A DNA stretch of 64,000 nt. Origin: Streptomyces sp. NBC_00250 (GTDB lineage: Bacteria > Actinomycetota > Actinomycetes > Streptomycetales > Streptomycetaceae). The DNA lies in assembly GCF_036192275.1 (NCBI RefSeq), contig NZ_CP108088.1, positions 2,356,001 through 2,420,000 of the forward strand. Reading direction: 5' to 3'. The position numbers and the translations under genes are program-made. Numbering within the stretch: position 1 is the first letter of the stretch; each line of letters opens with the position of its first letter. The notes beneath the pieces are model-generated. The model was given only the letters and a program-made list of their open reading frames with translations. It did not search any database and was not told the origin of the DNA. Positions 6,645 to 15,657 of this stretch are shown in pieces.

Positions 6645-9607
6645 GGGCCCGGCTCCTTGTAGTTGTACGGAACGAACGCCATCGCGTCGAACACGACGTT
6701 GTCGTCCCCGGTAGCGCCCTTCTGGATGTTGTCCATCTCGATCCGGCCACCCTTCCAGAAGGTGAAGGTGCCCATCTCGAACCAGGTGTCCTTGCCCGCG
6801 CTGCGGGTCGCCTGGTTGACGTTGCAGAAGTCCGCCTTGGCGCCCGCCGTGTTCTCGCCCGGGATGAAGTCGTACCGGACGACCGCTTCCGCGGCGTGAC
6901 TGGGCAGGTGGAGGTAGACCTTGTAGCGCTGGCCGGGCTGGTCCCCGGAGGGCAGCTTCTTCTGGTTGACCTGCCAGCGGCCGGTGACCCGGTGGAAGGG
7001 CTCGGTGTAGTCGTAGCTGTGCGTGAAGTAGACGTGGTGGTCGTACCCGGCGCCCAGCTGGTGGAGGTCGATGTTCGCGATGTAGGGGGTCGCGCGGTAG
7101 GTGCCGTCGCTCCTCAGCGTGGTGATGTTGTCACCGGACTGGAGGGTGAACTTGCCGTCGTCGGCTCCCTCGAAGTCCCCGCAGTCGTAGGTGTCCTCGT
7201 GCTGTCCGAGGTCATCGACGATGATCGCGCCGGTGTAGGGGCCCGGGTGGCCGAAGCAGGGGCCGTGACCGTACTTGCTCTGGAGGGCGGGCTCCCCCGA
7301 ACCGAGCGAGTAACTGAGCTTCTCGGTGCTGGAGTTGCTGGTGCTCTGCGGGCCCATCCAGTCCGCGCTGCCGCTCCAGCGGCACTGGTCGTCCCAGGTC
7401 GGGCACGGGTCGGCCGCGGACGGGTTGCACGCGTTGATGGCCGGGGTGCAGAACAGGTTCTTCGGGGCCACCTTGATGACGCCCATCGGCATGTTCGGCT
7501 CGGAGTACGACTCTTCGCCGTTCCAGGTCATCTGCGGGACTTCCGCCCAGCCGAGGATCTTCTCCGAGTAGTTCCACTCGCCGGGGCGGGAGGCGTCGTT
7601 GTAGCTGTAGCGCAGGAACGGCTGCCGGTCGGCGGGGTATTCCGGGTTGATCGGGTTGTTGAAGAAGCCGACGCCGACCTTGCCGGTGGTGTAGACGCCG
7701 GAGTTGTAGCCCCACAGCGCCATGTACCAGTTCTCGATGTAGGCCGGGCTGCCGTTGTTGGCCTTCATGCCCAGGGCCTTGAGCTGGTTCCACTTCTCGG
7801 CCAGGATGCCCAGACCGGCGGCGATGTTCGCCGCGTAGTCCGTGGTGACGGCGCCGGCGCGGGTGGGATCGAGCTGCGTGTCGTGCAGCTCGGACATGCC
7901 GGTCGTCACCTGGGCGATGCCGTAGCCGCAGTCGGCCTTGCCCCGGTTGGGGTACCCGTGGGTGCCGTTCTCGTTGCCGAGCCAGTCGGACCGGGTGACG
8001 TTGCCCGAGTCACCGTTCATGGAGTGCCAGGAGGCCTGCTTGAAGTTGGACTCCTGGGCCAGGATGCCCAGCATGACCTGCGCGGGGATGTCGCCTCCGC
8101 CGGTCAGTCCCGGCTTGGGGAACAGGCCCTGCGGGGTGTACGCGGGAAGACCGGTGTCGTGCCAGTTCGCGGGGCGCGAGATGTTCAGCTGGCCGTGAAC
8201 GGCCTGGTCGACCGCCCACTCGACCTGGTTCGCGCTGGCCTGGAGCGCCTGGCGCTTGGGGTCGTTGCGCTTGACGATGCAGGGGGTCTCCATCGTCCCG
8301 ACCTTGCCCCAGACGGGCGCACCGTACCCGGACATGCACTTCGTCTCCGGGCCGCCCTCACCGCAGTTGGGCGGATCGTCGTCATCGGCCGTGATGAACG
8401 CGGCCGGGTCCATCGGCAGCGAGGAGTCCGACTGCGGCCGCTTGCGGTCCGAGTCCACGAGCTTGGTGGCCTTCGCACCGGTCTTGACTGCGGTGGCCTC
8501 GACGTTCAGGGTTCCGGCGCCCTCGGTCGACGGCGAGCCGATGCGCTTGGTGATGCCCTTCATCTGCTCGGAGAACAGCGAGTTGGTCACCAGGTGACCG
8601 TGGCGGGAGATACCGGCCACCCGGCCTTCCACGGCGTGCTTGGCGAGCCCCGGGGCCTTGCTGGTGTCGATCCCCTTCACGTCACCGACGACAGCGGCGC
8701 CGTCGGCCACGGGGAGGAGCTTGACCTTCCCCTTGGGGGCGCGGCCCAGTTCGGTGAAGCCCTTGCCGTTGAAGCGGGAGATGACGCTGTTCTCGCCCTG
8801 GACCGTGCCGATGTCCACGGCGCCGTTCTTCGAGGCGGTCAGCGCGAACATCGGGCCGGGCACCTTGGAGAGCTTGCGGGCGGACAGCTTCTTGCCGTTG
8901 CCCTTCAGGTCGACGAGGTTGCCGGCGAGCACACCGACGGTGCTGTCCTTCGTGGGCGTGACGTGCGTCAGGAAGCCCTCGACCGTGCGGCGGGAGGAGA
9001 CCGATCCCGTGGCCGCGTCGACCGAGATCACCGTCGTCGAGCCGACGGAGGTGTCGGTGGCCGAGCTGGAGGTGAACGCCACCTCGTCGCCCGTTCCACA
9101 GCCCGGCGAGAAGTACGCCAGCTGCACCCGGTCGGGAACCTCGGTGACCTTGCCGTCGGAGAGACGGATCACCGCGGCGAACGCGCCGTTCCAGTACGCG
9201 CCGGGCTCGTTGGACCAGGCCGACGGGGCGTAGACGGCCGCCGCGTAGTTACCCGAACCCGTGGTGCAGACGTAGCCCGTCCAGGGGCCGACGTCGGACA
9301 GTTCCTTGCGGTTGAGGCGGGCGATCTCGTAGAAGGAGAACCCGTCGCTCTCCTTCGCCGAGAGGATGTGCAGCCCCTCGGCGTCGCCGGTGGCCTGCAC
9401 GATCGCGTCCGACGAGGAGGCGTACTCCGACCCCAGGTCCTTGCCGGGCGTGGAGAACAGGCGGGGCGTCGTGGTGTCCGCGGCGGCGGGCGCCACCGTG
9501 CTGCCCGCGGAAGCCAGCGGAACCAGGGCGGCGGAGGCCGCCACCACGCTCATGACCAGCAGCGGGTTCATGGCGAAGTATTTTCTGAGACGTGTTTTGC
9601 GCATCAT
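6617..9607 (-). CDS. large secreted protein: beta-rich N-domain, lysozyme-fold (SLT-like) domain, golvesin-type C-domain
   Basis: 996 residues. The signal peptide spans about residues 1-43 (core PLLVMSVVAASAALVPLASA). Residues about 45-340 look like a beta-rich, propeller-like region. A lytic-transglycosylase/lysozyme fold follows: GILAQESNFKQASWH carries the likely catalytic Glu near residue 517, and GYGIAQVTTGM plus YAANIAAGLGILAEKW are the matching conserved blocks. Many Cys lie in the next 150 residues. Residues about 870-985 (YKVYLHLPSHAAEAVVRY through DTWFEMGTFTF to VVFDAMAFVPY) match the golvesin C-terminal/Xly-like carbohydrate-binding domain. I infer peptidoglycan or polysaccharide remodelling outside the cell. 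The start has AAGGAAG 3-9 nt upstream. Confidence 0.8.
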   Translation of the reverse strand: MMRKTRLRKYFAMNPLLVMSVVAASAALVPLASAGSTVAPAAADTTTPRLFSTPGKDLGSEYASSSDAIVQATGDAEGLHILSAKESDGFSFYEIARLNRKELSDVGPWTGYVCTTGSGNYAAAVYAPSAWSNEPGAYWNGAFAAVIRLSDGKVTEVPDRVQLAYFSPGCGTGDEVAFTSSSATDTSVGSTTVISVDAATGSVSSRRTVEGFLTHVTPTKDSTVGVLAGNLVDLKGNGKKLSARKLSKVPGPMFALTASKNGAVDIGTVQGENSVISRFNGKGFTELGRAPKGKVKLLPVADGAAVVGDVKGIDTSKAPGLAKHAVEGRVAGISRHGHLVTNSLFSEQMKGITKRIGSPSTEGAGTLNVEATAVKTGAKATKLVDSDRKRPQSDSSLPMDPAAFITADDDDPPNCGEGGPETKCMSGYGAPVWGKVGTMETPCIVKRNDPKRQALQASANQVEWAVDQAVHGQLNISRPANWHDTGLPAYTPQGLFPKPGLTGGGDIPAQVMLGILAQESNFKQASWHSMNGDSGNVTRSDWLGNENGTHGYPNRGKADCGYGIAQVTTGMSELHDTQLDPTRAGAVTTDYAANIAAGLGILAEKWNQLKALGMKANNGSPAYIENWYMALWGYNSGVYTTGKVGVGFFNNPINPEYPADRQPFLRYSYNDASRPGEWNYSEKILGWAEVPQMTWNGEESYSEPNMPMGVIKVAPKNLFCTPAINACNPSAADPCPTWDDQCRWSGSADWMGPQSTSNSSTEKLSYSLGSGEPALQSKYGHGPCFGHPGPYTGAIIVDDLGQHEDTYDCGDFEGADDGKFTLQSGDNITTLRSDGTYRATPYIANIDLHQLGAGYDHHVYFTHSYDYTEPFHRVTGRWQVNQKKLPSGDQPGQRYKVYLHLPSHAAEAVVRYDFIPGENTAGAKADFCNVNQATRSAGKDTWFEMGTFTFWKGGRIEMDNIQKGATGDDNVVFDAMAFVPYNYKEPGPCSLVDGGL

Positions 9608-9615
9608 CTTCTTCC

Positions 9616-10164
9616 TTACATCCAGTCCGTGCAGCGGCCGTGCTGGATCGGGAGGCTCAAGTCGACCGGCTTGTCATAGGTGACGGTGGGGTCGTTGATG
9701 ACGTACTTCATCGGGGCCGGGTCGAACCGGCCGTCGACGTCGTTCCAACACGCCTTCGCCGTCGTGCCCTTCCAGTTCTGCATCTTGGTGTAGGCACCTG
9801 CCACACCGTCACCGAGCAGACCCGACGTGTCGTAGACCTGGATGCCGCCGTCGGGATCACGCGTCGCCCACAGCGTCAGGTACACGTAGTCGGGCGACGT
9901 GTCGAGATCGCGTGAGACCTTCGCCCATACCCCCTGACATTGCGGTGACCACATCAGCCGGATCGCGACCGAGCCGTCCGACTCGGTGATCTGCTGCAGA
10001 ATCTGGGCATCGGCATCACATCCCATCTGAATGGGGTCCTTGCCCTCACAAGAGGCGCGCCAGCAGCCGGCTGCGGCCGCCGGGGAGGCCTGAATTCCCT
10101 GAAAAGCCCCCGCCAGTAGCGTCAGCGCAGCCGCTACCGGCCCCCATCTACGTATGCCTTGCAC
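9616..10164 (-). CDS. secreted DUF2690 family protein
   Basis: 182 residues with a signal peptide (ALTLLAGAFQGIQASPAAAA) and mature start GCWRASCEGKDPIQMGCDAD. The pattern CxxxCxGxDP...C, followed by RLMWSPQCQGVWAKV, matches the actinobacterial DUF2690 family, whose function is unknown. It is the first gene of a tight leftward operon; the next gene starts 8 nt after its stop. The shared context suggests co-secretion with the lysozyme/golvesin protein. Confidence 0.82.
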   Translation of the reverse strand: MQGIRRWGPVAAALTLLAGAFQGIQASPAAAAGCWRASCEGKDPIQMGCDADAQILQQITESDGSVAIRLMWSPQCQGVWAKVSRDLDTSPDYVYLTLWATRDPDGGIQVYDTSGLLGDGVAGAYTKMQNWKGTTAKACWNDVDGRFDPAPMKYVINDPTVTYDKPVDLSLPIQHGRCTDWM

Positions 10165-10484
10165 TCACTTCTCCTCAGCTATTCATTCCCCGTGCCGGTT
10201 CCGGCATCGGAGGGACCTCCGCAGACTACGCGAACAGACGTGCGGCTAAGGGGTGTTGACCAGCCCGTTACCTGCGGCGATGCCGAAGCTGGACATCTTG
10301 TGGCACTGCACCTCATCGGTGGTGCGTGATCACAGAGCGGGACGTGTCAGGCGGATTTTTCGCGGCGAGCAAAGAGGTATGTACCTGCCGCAACGGCAAT
10401 GCGGAGTGCTGCGGAACAATCGCTGCACATGGGTCTATTCCCGTTCGCCCAAGGCCGACAAATGACTATTCGACGACGTGAGGC
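10165..10484. other. non-coding region, promoter side of the secreted-protein operon
   Basis: About 320 bp between the DUF2690 start and the MFS terminator hairpin. It is less GC-rich than its surroundings in places (the stretch CGGATTTTTCGCGG near 10351-10364). No convincing coding sequence was seen on either strand. It presumably holds the promoter for the leftward operon; I could not pick a -10/-35 pair with confidence. Confidence 0.5.
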
Positions 10485-10544
10485 GGACCCCGCCGCGCAC
10501 GAACGCCCGACCTTTCGGTCGGGCGTTCGTGCGCGGCGGGGTCC
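10485..10544 (-). terminator. 28-bp perfect hairpin, terminator of the MFS gene
   Basis: A 28-nt arm (10485-10512) is exactly complementary to 10517-10544 around a TTTC loop. The stem ends 33 bp after the MFS stop at 10578. Its length and perfect pairing are unusual, but position and GC content fit a strong terminator that may insulate the secreted-protein operon from read-through. Confidence 0.85.
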
Positions 10545-10577
10545 GGGGTGCGGCCGGGAAGATCCGACCGAGGCGGT

Positions 10578-12131
10578 TCAGCCGCCCGGGCCCGGAATCC
10601 CGCCCTTGAGACGTTCGATGTCCGAGGGGCGGACCTGGATCACGAAGAGGGCGACCAGTGCGCCGACCACGGCGAAGATGGCCGCCGTGACGAAGCCCGC
10701 GGAGACGCCGGAGGTCAGCACCTGGTCGCTCCAAGGGGCGGGCAGTTGGCCGGTCTTGGCGAACTGGGCCTTCTCCAGCGGGCCGGCCTGGGAGAGGAAG
10801 GCGGCGACCTGTTCGTCCGCCTCGTTGCGGCTGGCCGTGCCGAAGACCGTCACCAGGATCGACAGGCCCAGTGAACCGCCCACCTGCTGCATGGCGTTGA
10901 GCAGGCCGGACGCGGCGCCCGACTCCTGGGGTTCGACGTTCGACAGCGCCATGATGGTCAGGGAGACGAACATCAGGCCCATGCCGAGACCGAAGACGAG
11001 GATCGGGCCGAGGATGCTGCCGAGATAGGTGGAGTTGACGTCGGTCAGGGTCAGCCAGGACAGTCCCGCCGCGGCGAGCACCGAGCCCGTCACCATGAAG
11101 GGCTTGGGGCCGTACCGGGGCAGCAGGTTGGACGTGAGGCCGGCGCCGACCCCGATGATCGCGCTGACCGGCAGGAACGCGAGCCCTGTCGCCAGGGGGC
11201 TGAAGCCCAGCACCTGCTGGACGAACAGGGTGAGGAAGAAGAACATCCCGAAGATGGCCGCCGCCAGGCAGAGCATGATCACGTAGGTGCCCGAGCGGTT
11301 GCGGTCGGCGAACATGTGCAGGGGTGTGATGGGTTGCTGGGAGCGCCGCTCGATCAGGATGAACGTGGCCAGGAGGACGACCGCCGCGACGAACGAGCCG
11401 ATCGTGTACGGATCGCTCCAGCCCTCCTGGGCGGCCCGGATGAACCCGTACACCAGAGCCACCATGCCGAGCGTGGAGGTGAGCGCGCCGGCCAGGTCGA
11501 AGTGGCCGGGGTGGCGCTCGGACTCCTTGACGTGTCGCGGGGTGAGGAAGGCGATGATCAGGGCGATCGGCACGTTGACGAAGAAGATCCAGCGCCAGTC
11601 GAGCCATTGGACGAGCATGCCGCCCGCGACCAGGCCGATCGCGCCGCCGCCGGCCGAGACTCCCGCGAAGACGCCGAAGGCCCGGTTGCGCTCCGGGCCT
11701 TCGTCGAACGTCGTGGTGATGAGGGAGAGCGAGGTCGGTGAGGCGATCGCGCCGCCGACGCCCTGGAGGGCGCGCGCCGCGAGGAGTTGCCACTCGCTCT
11801 GCGCGAGTCCGCAGAAGAGCGACGCGAGCCCGAAGAGCAGCACGCCGAAGATGAACACGCGGCGCCTGCCCAGGATGTCGCCGGCGCGTCCGCCCAGGAG
11901 GAGCAGACCGCCGAAGGTCAGGGTGTAGGCGTTGACCACCCAGGACAGGCTGGTGGTGGAGAAGTCCAGCGCGGTCTGGATGTGGGGGAGCGCGATGTTC
12001 ACGATGGTGATGTCGAGGACCACCATCAGCTGACACGAGGCGATCACGAACAGGGCGATGCCCTTGCCGTCTCCGCCGCTCTTGCGGGGGACGGTCGCCG
12101 TCGGTGTCTTCGGCTCGGGTGTGCTACTCAT
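10578..12131 (-). CDS. MFS transporter, DHA2/EmrB-QacA type drug:H+ antiporter
   Basis: 517 residues, the usual length for 14-TM DHA2 exporters. Motif A is present as GGRAGDILGRRRVF, the TM1 motif D1 as VVLDITIVNIALP, and motif C-like GGGAIGLVAGGMLV in TM5. Such proteins export toxic compounds or metabolites by proton antiport in the cytoplasmic membrane. The substrate is unknown. It lies directly downstream of the aromatic-CoA cluster on the same strand but has its own upstream gap containing a near-palindrome (12217-12230), so it may be separately regulated. Confidence 0.93.
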   Translation of the reverse strand: MSSTPEPKTPTATVPRKSGGDGKGIALFVIASCQLMVVLDITIVNIALPHIQTALDFSTTSLSWVVNAYTLTFGGLLLLGGRAGDILGRRRVFIFGVLLFGLASLFCGLAQSEWQLLAARALQGVGGAIASPTSLSLITTTFDEGPERNRAFGVFAGVSAGGGAIGLVAGGMLVQWLDWRWIFFVNVPIALIIAFLTPRHVKESERHPGHFDLAGALTSTLGMVALVYGFIRAAQEGWSDPYTIGSFVAAVVLLATFILIERRSQQPITPLHMFADRNRSGTYVIMLCLAAAIFGMFFFLTLFVQQVLGFSPLATGLAFLPVSAIIGVGAGLTSNLLPRYGPKPFMVTGSVLAAAGLSWLTLTDVNSTYLGSILGPILVFGLGMGLMFVSLTIMALSNVEPQESGAASGLLNAMQQVGGSLGLSILVTVFGTASRNEADEQVAAFLSQAGPLEKAQFAKTGQLPAPWSDQVLTSGVSAGFVTAAIFAVVGALVALFVIQVRPSDIERLKGGIPGPGG

Positions 12132-12216
12132 GGCTATTCATGGCGCATCACGCCCTCACTTGAGGCGCCGTGGGCCGGTCAGTCCACCTTTCGACACTAA
12201 GCCCGGCCTGCGTGGG

Positions 12217-12230
12217 TGACCAATTGATCA
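12217..12230. promoter_or_regulatory. near-palindrome upstream of the MFS gene
   Basis: TGACCAATTGATCA has 6 of 7 symmetric pairs and is A+T-rich. It overlaps the last codons of ridA and lies about 90 bp upstream of the exporter start. It could be an operator for an efflux regulator, but no such regulator is adjacent. Confidence 0.25.
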
Positions 12231-12641
12231 AGCATGCGCGGGCTCGTCCAGGACCGCGAAGCCGTCCAGCTCCACCAGGGCCTGCTCGTCCCAGAGGCGC
12301 ACGACTCCGATCACGGCCATCGCCGGGTAGTCACGGCCTGCCAACCGGCGCCAGATGCGGCCGAGTTCGGACGCGTGGGTGCGGTAGTCCTCGACGTCGG
12401 TGGTGTAGACGGTGACGCGGGCGAGGTCGGCCGGGGTGCCGCCGGCGTGGCGCAGGGCGGTGAGCAGATTGCCGAGCGCGGTGGTGAACTGCTCGGCGAG
12501 GGTGTCCCCCACGACGGCGCCCTCGCTGTCGAGCGCGGTCTGGCCGGCGAGGAAGACGAGCCGGGTGCCGGTGGCGGTCACGGCGTGGGAGAAGCCGGTG
12601 GGCGGGGCGAGTTCGGCGGGGTTGTGCCGGTGCAGGCTCAT
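12228..12641 (-). CDS. RidA family (YjgF/UK114) enamine/imine deaminase-like protein
   Basis: 137 residues, the standard RidA size. TRLVFLAGQTALDSEGAVVG, then LGNLLTALRHAGGTPADLAR and VTVYTTDVEDY are RidA blocks. The family hydrolyses reactive enamine/imine intermediates to carbonyl plus ammonia. The start overlaps the stop of the acyl-CoA dehydrogenase gene by 4 nt (ATGA), so they are translationally coupled. In a pathway that breaks down an amino-substituted aryl-CoA, this is where ammonia release would be needed; that role is inferred. The canonical C-terminal Arg-containing motif is not obvious. Confidence 0.85.
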   Translation of the reverse strand: MSLHRHNPAELAPPTGFSHAVTATGTRLVFLAGQTALDSEGAVVGDTLAEQFTTALGNLLTALRHAGGTPADLARVTVYTTDVEDYRTHASELGRIWRRLAGRDYPAMAVIGVVRLWDEQALVELDGFAVLDEPAHA

Positions 12642-13795
12642 GACGACGGCTCCTCCTGGCTCCCGTTGACGGTACGGCGGTGGGACGCGTACAGCTCCTT
12701 GGCGATGATCGTGCGCTGGACCTCGGTGGCGCCCTCGTAGATCCGGGGTGCGCGGACCTCGCGGTAGAGGTGTTCGAGGAGATGGCCGCGCTGCAGGGCT
12801 CGGGCGCCGTGGAGCTGGACGGCGGCGTCGACGACGTACTGGGCTGTCTCGGTGGCGAGGAGCTTGGCCATGGCGGAGCGCCGGGGCACGTCGGGATCCC
12901 CCTCGTCGTACGCGGTGGCCGCCGCGTACACGAGGAGGCGGGCGGCCTCGGTACGGGTGGCCATCTCGGCGATCCTGTGCGCGACGGCCTGGAGGTCGGC
13001 GAGGTGTCCGCCGAAGGCGGGGCGGCCGGCGGTGTGGGCGAGGGCGGCGTCCAGGGCGGCCTGGGCCATCCCGACGGCGAAGGCCCCGACGCTGGGCCGG
13101 AAGAGGTTGAGGGTGTGCATGGCGACCCGGAAGCCCCGGTCGGGTTCGCCGAGCAGGTCCTCGGGGCCGACGGGGACGCCGTCGAAGGTGAGGGTGCCGA
13201 GGGCGTGCGGGGCGAGCATGTCGAGGGCCTCGCCGCCGAGTCCGGGCCGGTCGGCGGGGACGAGGAAGGCGGTGACGCCGCGGGCTCCGGCGCCCGGGGT
13301 GGTGCGGGCGAAGACGGTGGCGAAGTCGGCTTCGGGGGCGTTGGAGATCCAGCGCTTCTCTCCGTGGAGGCGCCAGCCCCCCGCGCCGTCGGGACGGGCC
13401 TCAAGGGCGAGTGCGGCGGCGTCGGAGCCCGCGTCGGGCTCGGAGAGCGCGAAGGCGGCGACCGCCCGTCCCGCGGTGGCCTCGGGGAGCCAGCGGGCGC
13501 GCTGCGCGGGGGTGCCGAAGGCGGCGACGGGGTGGGTGCCGAGGCCCTGGAGGGCGAGGGCGGTCTCGGCCTCGGTGCAGGTCCGGGCGAGGGATTCGCG
13601 CAGGAGGCAGAGTTCGAGGGCGCCGGCGTCGAAGAGCCGGGCGAGGAGGCCGAGCTCGCCGAGCGCGGCGACGAGGGGGCGGTTGACCCGGCCTGGTTCG
13701 CCCTTGTCGGCGAGGGGCTTCAGGCGTTCGGCGGCGAGGGTGCGGAGCTCCGCACACCAGGTGGTCTGTTCCGGATCGAGCGAGAATGCGGGCAT
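12638..13795 (-). CDS. acyl-CoA dehydrogenase
   Basis: 385 residues, normal for the FAD-dependent family that makes 2-enoyl-CoA. FALSEPDAGSDAAALALEA and GEKRWISNAPEADF are the FAD/substrate signature blocks. The C-terminal YREVRAPRIYEGATEVQR carries the catalytic-base Glu (YEG). It heads a two-gene leftward unit with ridA and is divergent from the aryl-CoA ligase gene across a 180-bp region holding a TGAC-N4-GTCA dyad. It probably acts on a ring-derived acyl-CoA in the aromatic-CoA pathway. Confidence 0.92.
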   Translation of the reverse strand: MPAFSLDPEQTTWCAELRTLAAERLKPLADKGEPGRVNRPLVAALGELGLLARLFDAGALELCLLRESLARTCTEAETALALQGLGTHPVAAFGTPAQRARWLPEATAGRAVAAFALSEPDAGSDAAALALEARPDGAGGWRLHGEKRWISNAPEADFATVFARTTPGAGARGVTAFLVPADRPGLGGEALDMLAPHALGTLTFDGVPVGPEDLLGEPDRGFRVAMHTLNLFRPSVGAFAVGMAQAALDAALAHTAGRPAFGGHLADLQAVAHRIAEMATRTEAARLLVYAAATAYDEGDPDVPRRSAMAKLLATETAQYVVDAAVQLHGARALQRGHLLEHLYREVRAPRIYEGATEVQRTIIAKELYASHRRTVNGSQEEPSS

Positions 13796-13905
13796 GTGGG
13801 CCCTCTCTGACGCCCTCGGGCGTCTTCGTCCCTGTGCCGTCCGGCGTCACCGTGCCGTCCGGCGCCTCCGGCGGGGTGCCAGCAAGCACCTTTGTCGCGA
13901 ACCGT

Positions 13906-13917
13906 TGACTGTCGTCA
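13906..13917. promoter_or_regulatory. TGAC-N4-GTCA dyad in the divergent promoter, candidate PaaX-type operator
   Basis: TGACTGTCGTCA lies 59 bp before the aryl-CoA ligase start and 110 bp before the acyl-CoA dehydrogenase start. Nearly the same site (GTGACCGTCGTCAC) occurs upstream of the enoyl-CoA hydratase at 20227-20240. The repetition at the two promoter regions flanking a PaaX-family gene supports a pathway-specific operator. Confidence 0.5.
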
Positions 13918-13975
13918 CCAACACGATACGCTCGTGGGGCGACGGACGACCCCACCACGACAGGGGGACGGACTC

Positions 13976-15598
13976 ATGGAGCTGACACCCTCGGCCCATC
14001 TCGACACGTTCGCCCGCGACCGGCTGCCCCCGCCGGACCGGTGGCCGCGTCTCCTCTTCGACCTCCCGGAGCTGGCGTACCCCGACCGGCTCAACTGCGG
14101 CGCGGAACTCCTCGACCGTACGACGGAACGATTCGGCGCCGACCGACCCGCCTTCCACGACGGCGAGGGCGGCGTCTGGACCTACGGAGACCTCCAGGAC
14201 CGGGTCGACCGCATCGCCCACGTCCTCACCTCCGACCTGCGGGTCCGGCCCGGCAACCGGGTCCTCCTCCGCGGCCCCACCACCCCCTGGCTCGCCGCCT
14301 GCTGGCTCGCCGTGATGAAGGCGGGCGCGGTCGCCGTCACCGTCCTGGCCCAGCAGCGCGCCCCCGAGCTGGCCGTGATGGCCGACGCGGCCCGCTGCAG
14401 CCACGCCCTCTGCGACGTCCACACCGTCGACGAACTCCACAACGCCCGGATCCCGGGGCTCCGCATCACCACCTTCGGCGGGGAGGGACCCGACGACCTC
14501 CTCGCCCTCGCCGCCCGCCGCCCCGGCCCGTACACCGCCGTGGAGACGGCCGCCGACGACGTGGCCCTCATCGCCTTCACCTCCGGCACGACCGGGCGGC
14601 CCAAGGGCTGCGTCCACTTCCACCGGGACGTCCTGGCCGTCGCCGACACCTTCTCCGCGCACGTCCTGCGCCCACTGCCCGACGACGTCTTCGCCGGTTC
14701 GCCGCCGCTCGCCTTCACCTTCGGCCTCGGCGGCCTCGTCGTCTTCCCCCTGCGGGCCGGGGCGAGCGCGGTCCTCCTCGAACAGGCCGGACCGAAGCAG
14801 CTGCTCGCCGCGATCGAGCGGCACCGGGTCTCGGTGGTCTTCACCGCCCCCACGGCCTACCGGGTCATGCTCGACGAGCTGACCCAGGGCACCGCCCCGG
14901 ACCTCGGCTCGCTGCGCCGCTGCGTCTCGGCCGGCGAGAACCTGCCGGAGGCCACCTGGAAGGCCTGGTACGCCCGCACCGGGCTGCGCCTGATCAACGG
15001 CATCGGCGCCACCGAGCTCCTGCACATCTTCATCTCCGCCGCCGACGGCGACATACGCCCCGGCACCACCGGCCGCCCGGTCCCCGGCTGGCAGGCCAGG
15101 ATCGTCGACCACGACGGCAAGGGCGTCCCGGACGGCGAGGAGGGGCTGCTCGCGGTACGCGGCCCGGTCGGCTGCCGCTATCTGGCCGATCCCCGCCAGT
15201 CGGAGTACGTACGCGAGGGCTGGAACGTCACGGGAGACACGTACGTCCGCGAGCCGGACGGCTACTTCCGCTATGTCTCACGGGCCGACGACATGATCAT
15301 CTCGGCCGGGTACAACATCGCGGGACCGCAGGTCGAGGAGGTCCTCCTCGACCACCCCGACGTGGTGGAGACGGCGGTGATCGGCCGCCCCGACGAGCTG
15401 CGCGGACAGGTCGTCGTGGCCTACGCGGTCGTGCGGGAGGGGGTGCCGCGCGACTCCGGCACGGCCGCCGCGCTGCGGGCCTTCGTCCGCGCCCGCCTCG
15501 CCCCGTACAAGTCGCCCCGCGAGATCGTCTTCCTCGACGCGCTGCCGCGCACGCCCACCGGCAAACTCCAGCGCTTCCGGCTGCGCGACCCGGCGTGA
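13976..15598 (+). CDS. aryl-CoA ligase, benzoate/2-aminobenzoate-CoA ligase type
   Basis: 540 residues of the ANL adenylating superfamily. The ATG at 13976 follows GGGGGACGG. Motifs in order are IAFTSGTTGRPKGCVHFHRD (P-loop-like AMP motif, about residue 200), NGIGATELLHIF, YVSRADDMIISAGYNIAGPQ (hinge region) and LPRTPTGKLQRF with the catalytic Lys. The architecture and the HFHRD/GATELLHIF segments resemble benzoate-CoA and 2-aminobenzoate-CoA ligases. It would activate the aromatic acid for the fused monooxygenase at 17059. Substrate identity (anthranilate versus salicylate or benzoate) is inferred from neighbours. Confidence 0.87.
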   Translation: MELTPSAHLDTFARDRLPPPDRWPRLLFDLPELAYPDRLNCGAELLDRTTERFGADRPAFHDGEGGVWTYGDLQDRVDRIAHVLTSDLRVRPGNRVLLRGPTTPWLAACWLAVMKAGAVAVTVLAQQRAPELAVMADAARCSHALCDVHTVDELHNARIPGLRITTFGGEGPDDLLALAARRPGPYTAVETAADDVALIAFTSGTTGRPKGCVHFHRDVLAVADTFSAHVLRPLPDDVFAGSPPLAFTFGLGGLVVFPLRAGASAVLLEQAGPKQLLAAIERHRVSVVFTAPTAYRVMLDELTQGTAPDLGSLRRCVSAGENLPEATWKAWYARTGLRLINGIGATELLHIFISAADGDIRPGTTGRPVPGWQARIVDHDGKGVPDGEEGLLAVRGPVGCRYLADPRQSEYVREGWNVTGDTYVREPDGYFRYVSRADDMIISAGYNIAGPQVEEVLLDHPDVVETAVIGRPDELRGQVVVAYAVVREGVPRDSGTAAALRAFVRARLAPYKSPREIVFLDALPRTPTGKLQRFRLRDPA

Positions 15599-15657
15599 GC
15601 GGGGCACCATCCGGCACGACCGGGCGTGACCGCGGCACCACCCTCTAAAGTGATCAC

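Noticed and set aside
10253..10465. Short plus-strand open frame between the DUF2690 gene and the MFS terminator
   Set aside because: No ribosome site, no domain and atypical composition; better read as promoter DNA.
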